Assembly: GCF_014205055.1 (NCBI RefSeq)
Contig: NZ_JACHMS010000001.1
Span: 7,902,501-7,966,500 of the forward strand
Length of the DNA stretch: 64,000 nucleotides
From: Streptomyces luteogriseus
Lineage (GTDB): Bacteria; Actinomycetota; Actinomycetes; Streptomycetales; Streptomycetaceae
Direction of reading: 5' to 3'
The position numbers were made by a program, and so were the translations under genes. Positions 50,505-59,145 of the stretch are shown in pieces. Within the stretch, counting starts at the first letter, position 1. Each line of letters begins with the position of its first letter. Under the pieces are notes generated by a model. It was not told the DNA's origin. It made no database searches and saw nothing but the letters and a program-made list of their open reading frames with translations.

Positions 50505-51644
50505 GTGTCAGCTGCCAGGAAGCGCGTCGCGGTGATCGGCGTCGGAACGATGGGCAGCCAGGCCGCCTGGCGGCTGGCGGCCCGCGGCGCCGAGGTCGTC
50601 GGATACGACCGCTACGCTCCCGGCCACGACCGCAGCGCGGCCGGCGGTGAGACCCGGATCTTCCGCAGCGCGCACTTCGAGGACTCCCGCTACGTCCCGC
50701 TCCTCAAGCACGCCGACGCCCTGTGGGAGCAGCTCCAGCAGGAGACCGGCCGCGAGCTGCGCCGGCTGACCGGATGCCTGCTCATGGGGCCGACCGACCA
50801 CCAGCAGATGGCCACCGTCCTGCAGTCCATAGCCGACCACGACCTCGACCACGAGGTGCTGGACGCCGAGGCGCTCGCCAAGCGGTTCCCGCAGTACCGC
50901 ATCGAGGAGGGCGACGCGGCCGTGCTCGACCGCCGCGCCGGGTTCATCCGCCCGGAGCTGACGATCCAGACCGCCGCCCGCCGCGCCGAGCAGCTGGGCG
51001 CCGTGATCCACCGCTACACCACGGTCCGCGAGATCGTCCCCGTCGAGGGCGGCGTGGAGATCCGCACCGACGCCGGCAGCGAGCGCTTCGACACCGCCGT
51101 CGTCACGCCCGGCCCCTGGGTCAACGACCTGCTGCCCGACCTGCCGTGGGAGGTGGAGGTCCGTCGCCTCGTCAGCGCATGGTACGTGCCCACCGCCCCC
51201 GACGCCTGGTTCGGCGAGGAGCGCCCGGCGTTCATCCGCACCGCCCCCACCCACTGCTACGGCCTGCCCTCCCCGGACGGCATCTCGGTCAAGCTCGGAC
51301 TCTCCCGCGCGCTGCACCGGCTCGCCGACGACCCCAACCAGCTGGACCGCACCGTGCGGCCCGAAGAGCTGGAGATCTTCTCCGAGCTGATCGGGCGTTA
51401 CCTGCCCGACCTGTACCCGGACCCCACTCGCCTCTCCGTCTACATGGAGGGCTACACCGAGAGCAGCCGCCCCCTGGTCGGCCCCCTGCCCGGCGCCGAG
51501 AACGTCATCCTCCTCGCCGGCTTCTCAGGCCACGGCTTCAAACTCTCGCCCGCCTTCGGCGACATCGCCGCGGACCTCGCGCTGGACGGCGCCTCGCCCC
51601 AGCCCATCGGCTTCCTCTCCACCGTCGGCCGTACGGAGGCATGA
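50505..51644 (+). CDS. FAD-dependent amine oxidase of the monomeric sarcosine oxidase / N-methyltryptophan oxidase family
   Basis: 379 residues from GTG 50505 (GAAAGGAAAG upstream). The N-terminal dinucleotide motif is VAVIGVGTMGSQAAWRLAAR; later LLMGPTD, DRRAGFIRPELTI and the C-terminal LAGFSGHGFKLSPAFGDIAA are family signatures. These enzymes oxidise secondary or N-methyl amines, making H2O2. The residue matching the Cys that binds flavin covalently in sarcosine oxidase appears to be Ser (RLSVYMEGY), so FAD may be non-covalent. It is the first gene of the operon and overlaps the next (ATGA). Confidence 0.85.
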   Translation: MSAARKRVAVIGVGTMGSQAAWRLAARGAEVVGYDRYAPGHDRSAAGGETRIFRSAHFEDSRYVPLLKHADALWEQLQQETGRELRRLTGCLLMGPTDHQQMATVLQSIADHDLDHEVLDAEALAKRFPQYRIEEGDAAVLDRRAGFIRPELTIQTAARRAEQLGAVIHRYTTVREIVPVEGGVEIRTDAGSERFDTAVVTPGPWVNDLLPDLPWEVEVRRLVSAWYVPTAPDAWFGEERPAFIRTAPTHCYGLPSPDGISVKLGLSRALHRLADDPNQLDRTVRPEELEIFSELIGRYLPDLYPDPTRLSVYMEGYTESSRPLVGPLPGAENVILLAGFSGHGFKLSPAFGDIAADLALDGASPQPIGFLSTVGRTEA

Positions 51645-52708
51645 CCATGCAGGACACCCCCCTTTCCGTCGGCTCTCTGGCGGCCCGGCCCGGCACCAAG
51701 GCCCGCGGCACCGTCCCGGTCGATCTCGGCACCCTCACCGCGGACATCCCGGTGATCCTGGTCAACGGAGTCCGCCCGGGTCCCCGCGTCGTCATCACCG
51801 CCGGTGTGCACGGCGGCGAGTTCACGCCCATCGAAGCCGCCGCGCGCCTGGCAGACCTGCTGGAGCCCGGAGAGGTGAGCGGGCAGGTGATCGTCTGTCC
51901 GGTCGCCAACCCTCCCGCCGTGTACCAGGGCCGGCTCAACGTCTCCCCGGTCGACGGCGTGAACCTCAACCGTGTCTTCCCCGGTGACCCGGCCGGCGGC
52001 CCCACCGAGCGGCTGGCCGCCTGGCTCTTCGACCACCTCGTCGACGGCGCCGACGTCTACATCGACCTGCACTGCGGCGGCATCGACCAGGTCCTGCGGG
52101 ACTTCGTCGGCTACCGCCGCACCGGTGACCCCGACCTGGACAAGGCAACGGCCGAACTGGCAGGCTCCTTCGGCATTCAGGACGTCATCCTCGGGCTGAC
52201 GCCCGAGGGCGGCAACAGCCACGCGGCCGCCGCTCGCCGGAACATCTCGGCGGTCCTCGTCGAGGTGGGCCAGCTTGGCCGGCGGGACGAGGCCACCGCC
52301 CTCCGCCGTGTCGACGGGCTACTGAAGGCACTTCGCCATCTCGGCGTCCTCGACCAGGACGGCTCCGCTCCGGAACCGATCCGCGAGTGGGTCTGGTCCG
52401 GCGGCGTCACCGCCGAGGCCACCGGCCTGTGGTACCCGGAGTTCTCCTTCGACGCCGACGTCATCGGCGAAGTCGCCGAGGGCGACCTCCTCGGCCGCAT
52501 CATCGACCCGACCGACGGCACCGAGCACACCGTCCACGCCCCGGCCGACGGCCGGATCTTCTACGGCATGCACGGCCTCACCGTCGCCCCCGGCAAGGAA
52601 CTGGCCGCCCTGGCCGTCCCGTGGGACCCCGACACGGCCGCGCGGGCCGACACCTTCCGGGCCCCCGGTCTGGGCGCCGGATCAGACGAGGCGGAACCCC
52701 GCCCCTAG
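51641..52708 (+). CDS. Succinylglutamate desuccinylase/aspartoacylase family amidohydrolase, copy A
   Basis: 355 residues; ATG 51641 overlaps the oxidase stop, and ATG 51647 is possible. The zinc carboxypeptidase-like site is visible: TAGVHGGEFTPIEAA (HxxE), LNRVFPGDPAGGPTERLAAW and YIDLHCGGID (the third ligand, His), with a later catalytic Glu in VLVEVGQLG. A C-terminal beta domain follows (VWSGGVTAEATGLWYPEFSF, VHAPADGRIFYG). Family members remove acyl groups from amino acids, as aspartoacylase, AstE and DoeB do. It occurs with a related copy at 58192. Confidence 0.87.
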   Translation: MTMQDTPLSVGSLAARPGTKARGTVPVDLGTLTADIPVILVNGVRPGPRVVITAGVHGGEFTPIEAAARLADLLEPGEVSGQVIVCPVANPPAVYQGRLNVSPVDGVNLNRVFPGDPAGGPTERLAAWLFDHLVDGADVYIDLHCGGIDQVLRDFVGYRRTGDPDLDKATAELAGSFGIQDVILGLTPEGGNSHAAAARRNISAVLVEVGQLGRRDEATALRRVDGLLKALRHLGVLDQDGSAPEPIREWVWSGGVTAEATGLWYPEFSFDADVIGEVAEGDLLGRIIDPTDGTEHTVHAPADGRIFYGMHGLTVAPGKELAALAVPWDPDTAARADTFRAPGLGAGSDEAEPRP

Positions 52709-52787
52709 ACCCCCCTTCCAGCCGCCCCCCAATCCACGTCCCCAGCCGCTCCCCTTCCCACGGCCAGTACCACCCAGGAGGCACACG

Positions 52788-53891
52788 ATGAAAGATGCCC
52801 GAATAGACCGCAGACTGTTCCTGCGAGGAATAGGCGGGGTCACTGCGGGTGTCGCCGCCGCGACCACCCTCTCCGCCTGCGGTACCGGCACCAGCCGCGC
52901 CTCGGCCGGCGGAGGCAAGGGCGGCAAGACGGTGGTCGTCCGTGACAGTGGCGGTTCCTATGGTGCGGCTCTGCAGAAGGCGATCTACACGCCGTTCACG
53001 CAGGAGACCGGTATCCAGGTGAAGGTGCTGAACCTGGACGACGCCCCGCTGCTGGCCCAGATCAAGCAGGGTCGGCCGCAGTGTGACCTCATCAACAACT
53101 CGATGATGTCGCACACCAAGTACGTGAAGCAGGACGCGCTGGAGGCGCTGGACCTCGACCGGATCAAGAGCGTGAAGAGCGCGAAGATCCCCGAGAACCA
53201 GATCACCGACCATGCCGTCGGCAGCAGCTTCTACGGCGCCTGTATGGCATATCGCACGGACGCGTTCGGGGGCAGGAAGCCGGAGTCGTGGGCGGACTTC
53301 TGGGACACCAAGGCGTTCAAGGGCGGCCGTTCGATGTGCAACCCGGACGGTGACCTGCCTGAGTTGGAGTTCGCGCTGCTGGCCGACGGCGTGCCGATGG
53401 ACAAGCTGTATCCGCTGGATGTGGACCGGGCCTTCAAGGTGCTGACGCGGCTGCGGGGCGACATCAAGAAGTTCTGGGACAGCGGCCCGCTCCCCGGTGT
53501 CCTGCTCAGCCGCCAGGAAGTGACGATGTCCACCGTCTGGGACGGCCGGCTCGCCGATCTGGAGAAGCAGGGTGTCCCGGTCACCCGGCAGCTCAACGGT
53601 ATGCGACGGCAGTTCCAGGGCTATGCCATCGCCAAGGACGCGGCGAATGTGGACGCCGCCTACCAGCTGATGGACTTCTCGCTGCGGGCTGAGAGCCAGG
53701 CGGCCCTGGCGAAGGCGTTCCCGTCGAACCCGTCGTCCCCGCTGGCTTACGCGAAGCTCACCAACGAGGAGCGATCCGCGCTGGCGGGTGCGCCGGAGTA
53801 CTACGACAAGGGTTTCGACACGGACATCGGCTGGTGGCTGAAGAACGAATCGGCCGTCACCAAGCGCTGGTTGGAGTGGGCTCGTGGCTGA
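52788..53891 (+). CDS. ABC transporter substrate-binding lipoprotein (polyamine type)
   Basis: 367 residues. The leader has a twin-arginine-like RRLFLRG, a hydrophobic core and a lipobox LSAC (Cys31), so it is a membrane-anchored lipoprotein, perhaps Tat-exported. The mature part resembles PotD/spermidine-putrescine binding proteins: VVVRDSGGSYGAALQKAIYT, DLINNSMMSHTKYVKQDALE, ACMAYRTDAFGGRKPESWAD. AGGAGGCACACG precedes the ATG. Eight bases of its end overlap the ATPase gene. The substrate is probably a cationic or amino compound. Confidence 0.9.
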   Translation: MKDARIDRRLFLRGIGGVTAGVAAATTLSACGTGTSRASAGGGKGGKTVVVRDSGGSYGAALQKAIYTPFTQETGIQVKVLNLDDAPLLAQIKQGRPQCDLINNSMMSHTKYVKQDALEALDLDRIKSVKSAKIPENQITDHAVGSSFYGACMAYRTDAFGGRKPESWADFWDTKAFKGGRSMCNPDGDLPELEFALLADGVPMDKLYPLDVDRAFKVLTRLRGDIKKFWDSGPLPGVLLSRQEVTMSTVWDGRLADLEKQGVPVTRQLNGMRRQFQGYAIAKDAANVDAAYQLMDFSLRAESQAALAKAFPSNPSSPLAYAKLTNEERSALAGAPEYYDKGFDTDIGWWLKNESAVTKRWLEWARG

Positions 53892-55026
53892 ATTCGGTAT
53901 CGCGGCACCGTCGGTGAAGGTGGCCGGCGACAAGCCGGCCATCGCGACCGGCAAATCGCTGTCGGTAGTGGCCCTGCGTAAGACTTACGGCGATGTCGTG
54001 GCTGTCGACGAGGCGTCGATGGAGATCGCGGCGGGGGAGTTCGTCACCTTCCTGGGTTCCTCGGGGTCGGGCAAGACCACGACGCTGATGATGATCGCCG
54101 GGTTCTGCGAACCGGACTCCGGCACCATCACCGTCGGGGACCGTGATGTGACGCGGCTGGCGCCGCAGAAGCGGGGCCTGGGTTTCGTCTTCCAGCAGTA
54201 CCTGCTCTTCCCGCACATGACCGTGCAGGAGAACGTCGCGTTCCCGCTCACGCTGCGCGGGGTGGGCAAGGCCGAGATCCGCCGCCGGGTCGGGGAGACG
54301 CTGGAGATCGCGGGTCTGTCCGGGTTCGGCGGCCGTAAGCCGCGTGAGTTGTCGGGTGGTCAGCAGCAGCGGGTGGCGTTGTGCAGGGCGCTGGTCTACC
54401 GGCCGCCGGTCATCCTCATGGACGAGCCGCTGGGCGCTCTGGACAAGAAGCTGCGTGACCAGCTCCAGGTGGAGATCAAGACGATCCAGCAGGAACTCGG
54501 CCTGACCGTCATTTATGTGACGCACGATCAGGAAGAGGCGCTGGTGATGTCGGACCGTATCGCGGTGATGCGCAACGGTCTGATCGAGCAGTTCGACACC
54601 CCCCGCGAGCTGTTCGAGCGGCCGAGGACGCCGTTCGTGGCGGACTTCCTCGGCGCGGCGAACTTCCTGCCCGGGCGTATCGAGCAGCACGACGGCGAGC
54701 ACACCCTGGTCCGTCTTACCCAGTCCGGCACTCTGTTGAAGGCGCGCCGCCACCAGCTGGCCTCCGGCACTGAGGTGAAGGTCGCTGTGCAGCCGGGTCG
54801 GTTGCGGGCCTGTGGCACCGATGACGGGTTCTGTACCGGCACGGTGGAGACCGCCACTTACGTGGGCACGCTGGTGCGCGCCGGGGTGCGGATCGACGGT
54901 GGTGACGGGCCGCTGCTGCGCCTGGAAGTCCCCGCCGGCCGGGGCCCCGTGGCCGGCGAGCGGGTCGGGATCAGTGCGGATCCCGAGGACGTCAACCTCT
55001 TCTCCATCGACGAAGAGGCGGGGTGA
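53884..55026 (+). CDS. ABC transporter ATPase (PotA type)
   Basis: 380 residues. Walker A GSSGSGKTTTLMMIAGF, signature LSGGQQQRVALCRAL, Walker B VILMDEPLGALDKKL and the switch His in VIYVTHDQEEAL are intact. A TOBE-type C-terminal domain (about 285-375) is typical of PotA/FbpC-like importers. It overlaps the binding-protein gene by eight bases and precedes the permeases by three. It energises the importer. Confidence 0.94.
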   Translation: MAEFGIAAPSVKVAGDKPAIATGKSLSVVALRKTYGDVVAVDEASMEIAAGEFVTFLGSSGSGKTTTLMMIAGFCEPDSGTITVGDRDVTRLAPQKRGLGFVFQQYLLFPHMTVQENVAFPLTLRGVGKAEIRRRVGETLEIAGLSGFGGRKPRELSGGQQQRVALCRALVYRPPVILMDEPLGALDKKLRDQLQVEIKTIQQELGLTVIYVTHDQEEALVMSDRIAVMRNGLIEQFDTPRELFERPRTPFVADFLGAANFLPGRIEQHDGEHTLVRLTQSGTLLKARRHQLASGTEVKVAVQPGRLRACGTDDGFCTGTVETATYVGTLVRAGVRIDGGDGPLLRLEVPAGRGPVAGERVGISADPEDVNLFSIDEEAG

Positions 55027-55029
55027 GTC

Positions 55030-55923
55030 ATGGCTGCCACCCTCACCGCGGGGGCTCCGGCTCGTCCGCGCAAGCTGCTGGCTTCGCGCCGGACGCGGGT
55101 CGGGATCCTGTACGCGCTTCCCGTTGTCGTGTATCTGCTGGTGCTGTTCGTCTACCCGATCTTCTCCACGCTGCTGCTGAGCCTGAAGGACGCCGACGGC
55201 TCCTTCACGCTGCACTGGTACGCCGACGCCCTCACCGGGGTCAATCTGTCGGTGCTGTTCACCACGCTGCGGATCTCCGCCGAAACAGCCGTGCTGAGCC
55301 TGGTGTTCGGGTTCGTTCTGGCCCAGGCCATCACCCGGCTCAAGCCCATCCTGGCCGGCTTGGCGATGCTGGTCGTGGTCGTCCCGCACTTCGTCTCCGC
55401 GCTGGTGCGCACCTACGGCTGGATCATCATGCTCGGTGACAAGGGCCTGGTGAACGAGACCCTGACCGCCATGTCGGTCCCCGGAGCGCCGTTCCAGCTG
55501 CTCTACAACGAGTTGGGTGTGGTCATCGGCACCACCTCGATGATGCTCCCCTACACGGTGCTGCTGCTGTATGGGGTGATGCGCGGGGTGGACCGGCGGC
55601 TGCTGGCGGCCGCGTCGAGTATGGGCGCGGGCAAGGTGACCATCTTCCGGCGTATCTATCTGCCGCTGGTCGCCCCGGGTCTGGCCAGTGCCGGGCTGCT
55701 CAGCTTCATCCTCTCGCTGGGCTACTACATCACCCCGGCCCTGATGGGCGGACCGAACCAGACGATGATCGCCACCCTCATCAACCAGCAGGTCACCAAG
55801 GAGAACCAGTGGAACGGGGCGGCCGCCCAGGGCGTGATCCTGCTGGTCCTCACCCTGGCCGGACTGCTGCTGGTGAAGGTCGTCACCTCGCTGGGTGCCA
55901 GCCGTAAGAAGAGGAGCGCGTGA
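55030..55923 (+). CDS. ABC transporter permease (PotB type)
   Basis: 297 residues with about six hydrophobic segments: near residues 28-50, 78-98, 104-125, 150-172, 205-228 and 265-287. The cytoplasmic EAA loop is AASSMGAGKVTIFRRIYLPL. It forms a pair with the next gene, overlapping it by one base, and together they make the membrane channel of the importer. Confidence 0.93.
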   Translation: MAATLTAGAPARPRKLLASRRTRVGILYALPVVVYLLVLFVYPIFSTLLLSLKDADGSFTLHWYADALTGVNLSVLFTTLRISAETAVLSLVFGFVLAQAITRLKPILAGLAMLVVVVPHFVSALVRTYGWIIMLGDKGLVNETLTAMSVPGAPFQLLYNELGVVIGTTSMMLPYTVLLLYGVMRGVDRRLLAAASSMGAGKVTIFRRIYLPLVAPGLASAGLLSFILSLGYYITPALMGGPNQTMIATLINQQVTKENQWNGAAAQGVILLVLTLAGLLLVKVVTSLGASRKKRSA

Positions 55924-56789
55924 TGATGGAACTGCGCAAGACCCTCGCCGGCCGCATCGCCCTCACCGCGGTCGCCACCGTGATCCTGTTGTTTTTGGCG
56001 CTGCCGATCGTCGTCATCCTCGTCACCTCCTTCAGCAACAACGCCTTCGCCTCCTTCCCACCCGAGGCATGGACGCTGAACTGGTACAAGGCCCTGTTCG
56101 CCGACGGCAGCAAATGGCCCGCCGCACTGTCCCTGTCCGCACTGGTCGCTGCCCTGAGCACCGTGTTCTCCCTCATCATCGGAGTGACCGCGGCGACCGG
56201 CCTGGTCCGTAGTGAACTGCCGCTGCGCTCCGCGGTGTTCGCCCTGGTCCTGGGGCCGCTGGTCATTCCGCAGATCGTCACCGCGCTCGGGCTGTTCCTG
56301 TTCTTCGAGCCGGCCGCGATGCTGGGCAGCCCCATCGCGATCGCGCTGGGTCACACGGTGCTGGCCGCACCGATCGCGGTGCTGATCCTGATCGCGACCC
56401 TGCGCGGCATCGACGAGCGCCTGGAGGACGCCGCCGCCAGCATGGGCGCCGGGCGTCTCACCATCGCCCGGAAGATCACCTTCCCGCTCGCGGCACCCGG
56501 CATGATCGCGGCAGCGATCTTCTCCTTCATCACCAGCTTCGACGAGTTCTACATCTCCCAGTTCCTCTCCTCCGTCGACACCGTCACCCTTCCCGTCCAG
56601 GTCTACAACTCCCTCACCTTCGAGATCGACCCCAGCGTGACCGCCGTCAGCGCGATCCTCATCGCCTTCGCCATCCTCGCGCTCGGCCTGGTGGCCCTGG
56701 TGCGCTGGCTCGGCTCCGGACGGCAGGACTCCCTGCTCTCGGTCGAGAACACCGTCGGCGTCGCCAACCCGGGAGGCGAGGCCGTATGA
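55923..56789 (+). CDS. ABC transporter permease (PotC type)
   Basis: 288 residues from ATG 55923; ATG 55926 is equally possible. About six hydrophobic segments lie near residues 12-34, 66-90, 100-122, 133-157, 185-207 and 240-262. The EAA loop is AASMGAGRLTIARKITFPLA. It is the second channel subunit; its stop overlaps the start of the aminotransferase (ATGA), so transport and catabolism are translated together. Confidence 0.93.
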   Translation: MMELRKTLAGRIALTAVATVILLFLALPIVVILVTSFSNNAFASFPPEAWTLNWYKALFADGSKWPAALSLSALVAALSTVFSLIIGVTAATGLVRSELPLRSAVFALVLGPLVIPQIVTALGLFLFFEPAAMLGSPIAIALGHTVLAAPIAVLILIATLRGIDERLEDAAASMGAGRLTIARKITFPLAAPGMIAAAIFSFITSFDEFYISQFLSSVDTVTLPVQVYNSLTFEIDPSVTAVSAILIAFAILALGLVALVRWLGSGRQDSLLSVENTVGVANPGGEAV

Positions 56790-58168
56790 CCACCGCCGCC
56801 GCTCAGTTGACCGCGGCCACCGCTCAGCGGCACCTGCTGCTGCACATGACCGCCAACGGATCGCTCGGCGACGAGGGCGAAGACCTCCTCGTCGTCCAGC
56901 GAGGGGAGGGCCCGTACATCGACGACGCGGACGGCAGGCGCTACATCGACGGCCTGTCGGGGCTCTACTGCTGCCAACTCGGTTACTCCTACGGCCCCGA
57001 GTTCGCCGAGGCTGCCGCACGGCAGCTGCGCGAGCTGTGCTACAGCCCGCTGTGGACCGGATCCGCGCACCCCTCGGCCATCGAACTCGCCGAGCGGCTG
57101 TCCAGGATCGCCCCCGTCGACATCGAGCACACCTTCTTCTCGAGCGGCGGCGCAGAAGCCGTCGAGACCGCCTGGAAGATAGCCCGCCGCTACCACGCCC
57201 TGCGCGGCGAGCCCGGCCGCACCAAGGCGATCGCCCGGCGCGGCGCCTACCACGGCCTGACCGTCGGAGCGCTCTCGCTCACCGACGACCCCGGCCTGAC
57301 GGAGCCGTACGGTCCGCCGGCGATCGACACCCGGTTCGTCTCGAACACCAACCGCTTCGGTCTCGCACCGGAGTTCGCCGACGACGAGGTGTACACGGCC
57401 TGGCTGCTCGCCGAGCTGGAGGCGACGATCCTCACCGAGGGGCCCGAGACCGTCGCGATGCTCATCGCCGAGCCGGTGCAGAACCGGGGCGGCTGCATCA
57501 CCCCGCCCCAGGGGTACTGGCAGGGGTTGCGGGCGCTGGCCGACCGGTACGGCTTCCTGCTCGTCGCCGACGAGGTCATCACGGCCTTCGGCCGGGTGGG
57601 GGAGTGGTTCGGCGGCGACCTCTACGGGGCCCGCCCGGACATGGTCACCGTCGCCAAGGGCATCACCGCCGGGTACGCCCCCCTGGGCGCGACCCTGGTC
57701 GGCACCAGGATCACCGAGGTCATCAACCGGCCCGGCGCGGTCCTCAACCACGGCTACACCTTCGCCGGACACCCGCTGAGCACGGCCATCGCCCTGCGCA
57801 ACCTGGAGATCATGGAGCGGGACCGCGTCCTGGACAACGTCCGCGGTCTCCAGGGCGACCTGGCCAGGCGCATGGGTGCCCTCAAGGACCTGCCGATCGT
57901 CGGCGACGTCCGCGGCACCGGCTTCTTCTACTCCTGCGAACTCGTCGGCGACCTCGACGACGGCGCTTTCAGCGCCAAGGCCCGAACCGAGCTGATCGCC
58001 GACCTGATCCCGCGCCGACTGCGCGAGGCCGGACTGCTGGCCCGCGTCTACAACCGCTCCGCGCCGCTGGTTCAGATCGCGCCCCCGCTGATCAGCGACC
58101 GCGCCGTCCTCGACCGTATCGCCGCGATCATCGCGGGCGTCCTCGCCGAGGCCTCGTCCCGCATCTGA
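56786..58168 (+). CDS. Class III aminotransferase (omega-amino acid/diamine type)
   Basis: 460 residues, PLP fold type I. Motifs are DGRRYIDGLSGLYCCQLGYS, FFSSGGAEAVETAWKIARRY, YHGLTVGALSLTDDPG, LLVADEVITAFGRVGEWFGG and MVTVAKGITAGYAPLGATLV with the PLP Lys. The long N-terminal cap and layout resemble beta-alanine/putrescine-pyruvate transaminases rather than GabT, so it differs from the enzyme at 42319. It follows the permease with a four-base overlap and precedes an amidohydrolase. It probably removes a terminal amino group to give an aldehyde for the dehydrogenase at 59142. Confidence 0.88.
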   Translation: MTTAAAQLTAATAQRHLLLHMTANGSLGDEGEDLLVVQRGEGPYIDDADGRRYIDGLSGLYCCQLGYSYGPEFAEAAARQLRELCYSPLWTGSAHPSAIELAERLSRIAPVDIEHTFFSSGGAEAVETAWKIARRYHALRGEPGRTKAIARRGAYHGLTVGALSLTDDPGLTEPYGPPAIDTRFVSNTNRFGLAPEFADDEVYTAWLLAELEATILTEGPETVAMLIAEPVQNRGGCITPPQGYWQGLRALADRYGFLLVADEVITAFGRVGEWFGGDLYGARPDMVTVAKGITAGYAPLGATLVGTRITEVINRPGAVLNHGYTFAGHPLSTAIALRNLEIMERDRVLDNVRGLQGDLARRMGALKDLPIVGDVRGTGFFYSCELVGDLDDGAFSAKARTELIADLIPRRLREAGLLARVYNRSAPLVQIAPPLISDRAVLDRIAAIIAGVLAEASSRI

Positions 58169-58191
58169 TCCACGTATTGGGAAGGAACCAC

Positions 58192-59145
58192 ATGTACTCC
58201 ATCGGTCCGCTGACCGTCGCTCCGGGTGAGCGTGCTCATGGCCTCATCCCCGTCGGCACCAGCAGCTACGGCGTGGAGCTCGGCATACCGTTGATCGTCG
58301 TCAACGGCGTCCAGGACGGCCCCGTCCTGTGCGTGGACGCGGGCGTGCACGGCGACGAGTACGACGGCCAGGAGGCCATCCGCCGCGTGCTCGCCGAGAT
58401 CGACCCGGCCACGCTGCGCGGTACCGTCGTCGGTATCCCCTGCCTGAACACCCCGGCGTTCGAGGCGGCCGCCCGCGCCAGCGGCATCGACCACCTCAAC
58501 CTCAACCGGATCTTCCCGGGCGACGCGGAGGGCTCGTACTCGCAGCGTCTGGCCGCCACCTTCGTCGAGCAGGTCGTGCCGGCCGTCGACGCCGTGGTCG
58601 ACCTGCACACCGGCGGCGCCTACGGCGAGATCGCCCCGCTCGTCATCCTCCAGGGCGGCTACGAGGACCTCGCGACGGACCTGGCGCTGGCCGCCGGGCA
58701 CGAGCTGGTCTGGAAGGGCGGCAAGTGGGGCGGCACGGTCCGCCATCCCGTCCTCGAGGCCGGCAAGCCCGCCATCACCATCGAGTGCGGCGGCGCCACC
58801 TACCGCGAGACCAACGTCGAGCACCACATGAACTCGATCCGCAACATCCTGCGCAGCCTCGGCCTGATCGACGGCGCGGCGCAGCTGCGGGACACCTACA
58901 CCACGGTCTCCGGCACCTTCGCCCGGTCCGCCTCCGGCGGCTTCTTCGTCGCCTGCGCCGAGCCGGGGGAGACCTGCAAGGAAGGCGACCTGATCGCCAC
59001 CATCACCGACCACTACGGCACCACGCTGGAAGAGGTCACCGCGCCGCAGGACGGCATCGTGCTCTGGGTCCGCCGGATCCGCACGGTCCGCCCGGGCGAC
59101 GAGGTCGTCATCTTCGGCGAGGTGCTGGGGGAGATCCAGCCATGA
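58192..59145 (+). CDS. Succinylglutamate desuccinylase/aspartoacylase family amidohydrolase, copy B
   Basis: 317 residues, ATG 58192 with GGAAGGAA upstream. The metal site is VDAGVHGDEYDGQEAI (HxxE) and VVDLHTGGAYGE (His); IECGGATYRE carries the catalytic Glu. The C-terminal domain ends TAPQDGIVLWVRR. It resembles copy A in plan but not closely in sequence. The layout amidohydrolase, aminotransferase, aldehyde dehydrogenase recalls the late steps of ectoine degradation (DoeB, DoeD, DoeC), but an ectoine hydrolase gene is not seen here. Confidence 0.88.
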   Translation: MYSIGPLTVAPGERAHGLIPVGTSSYGVELGIPLIVVNGVQDGPVLCVDAGVHGDEYDGQEAIRRVLAEIDPATLRGTVVGIPCLNTPAFEAAARASGIDHLNLNRIFPGDAEGSYSQRLAATFVEQVVPAVDAVVDLHTGGAYGEIAPLVILQGGYEDLATDLALAAGHELVWKGGKWGGTVRHPVLEAGKPAITIECGGATYRETNVEHHMNSIRNILRSLGLIDGAAQLRDTYTTVSGTFARSASGGFFVACAEPGETCKEGDLIATITDHYGTTLEEVTAPQDGIVLWVRRIRTVRPGDEVVIFGEVLGEIQP

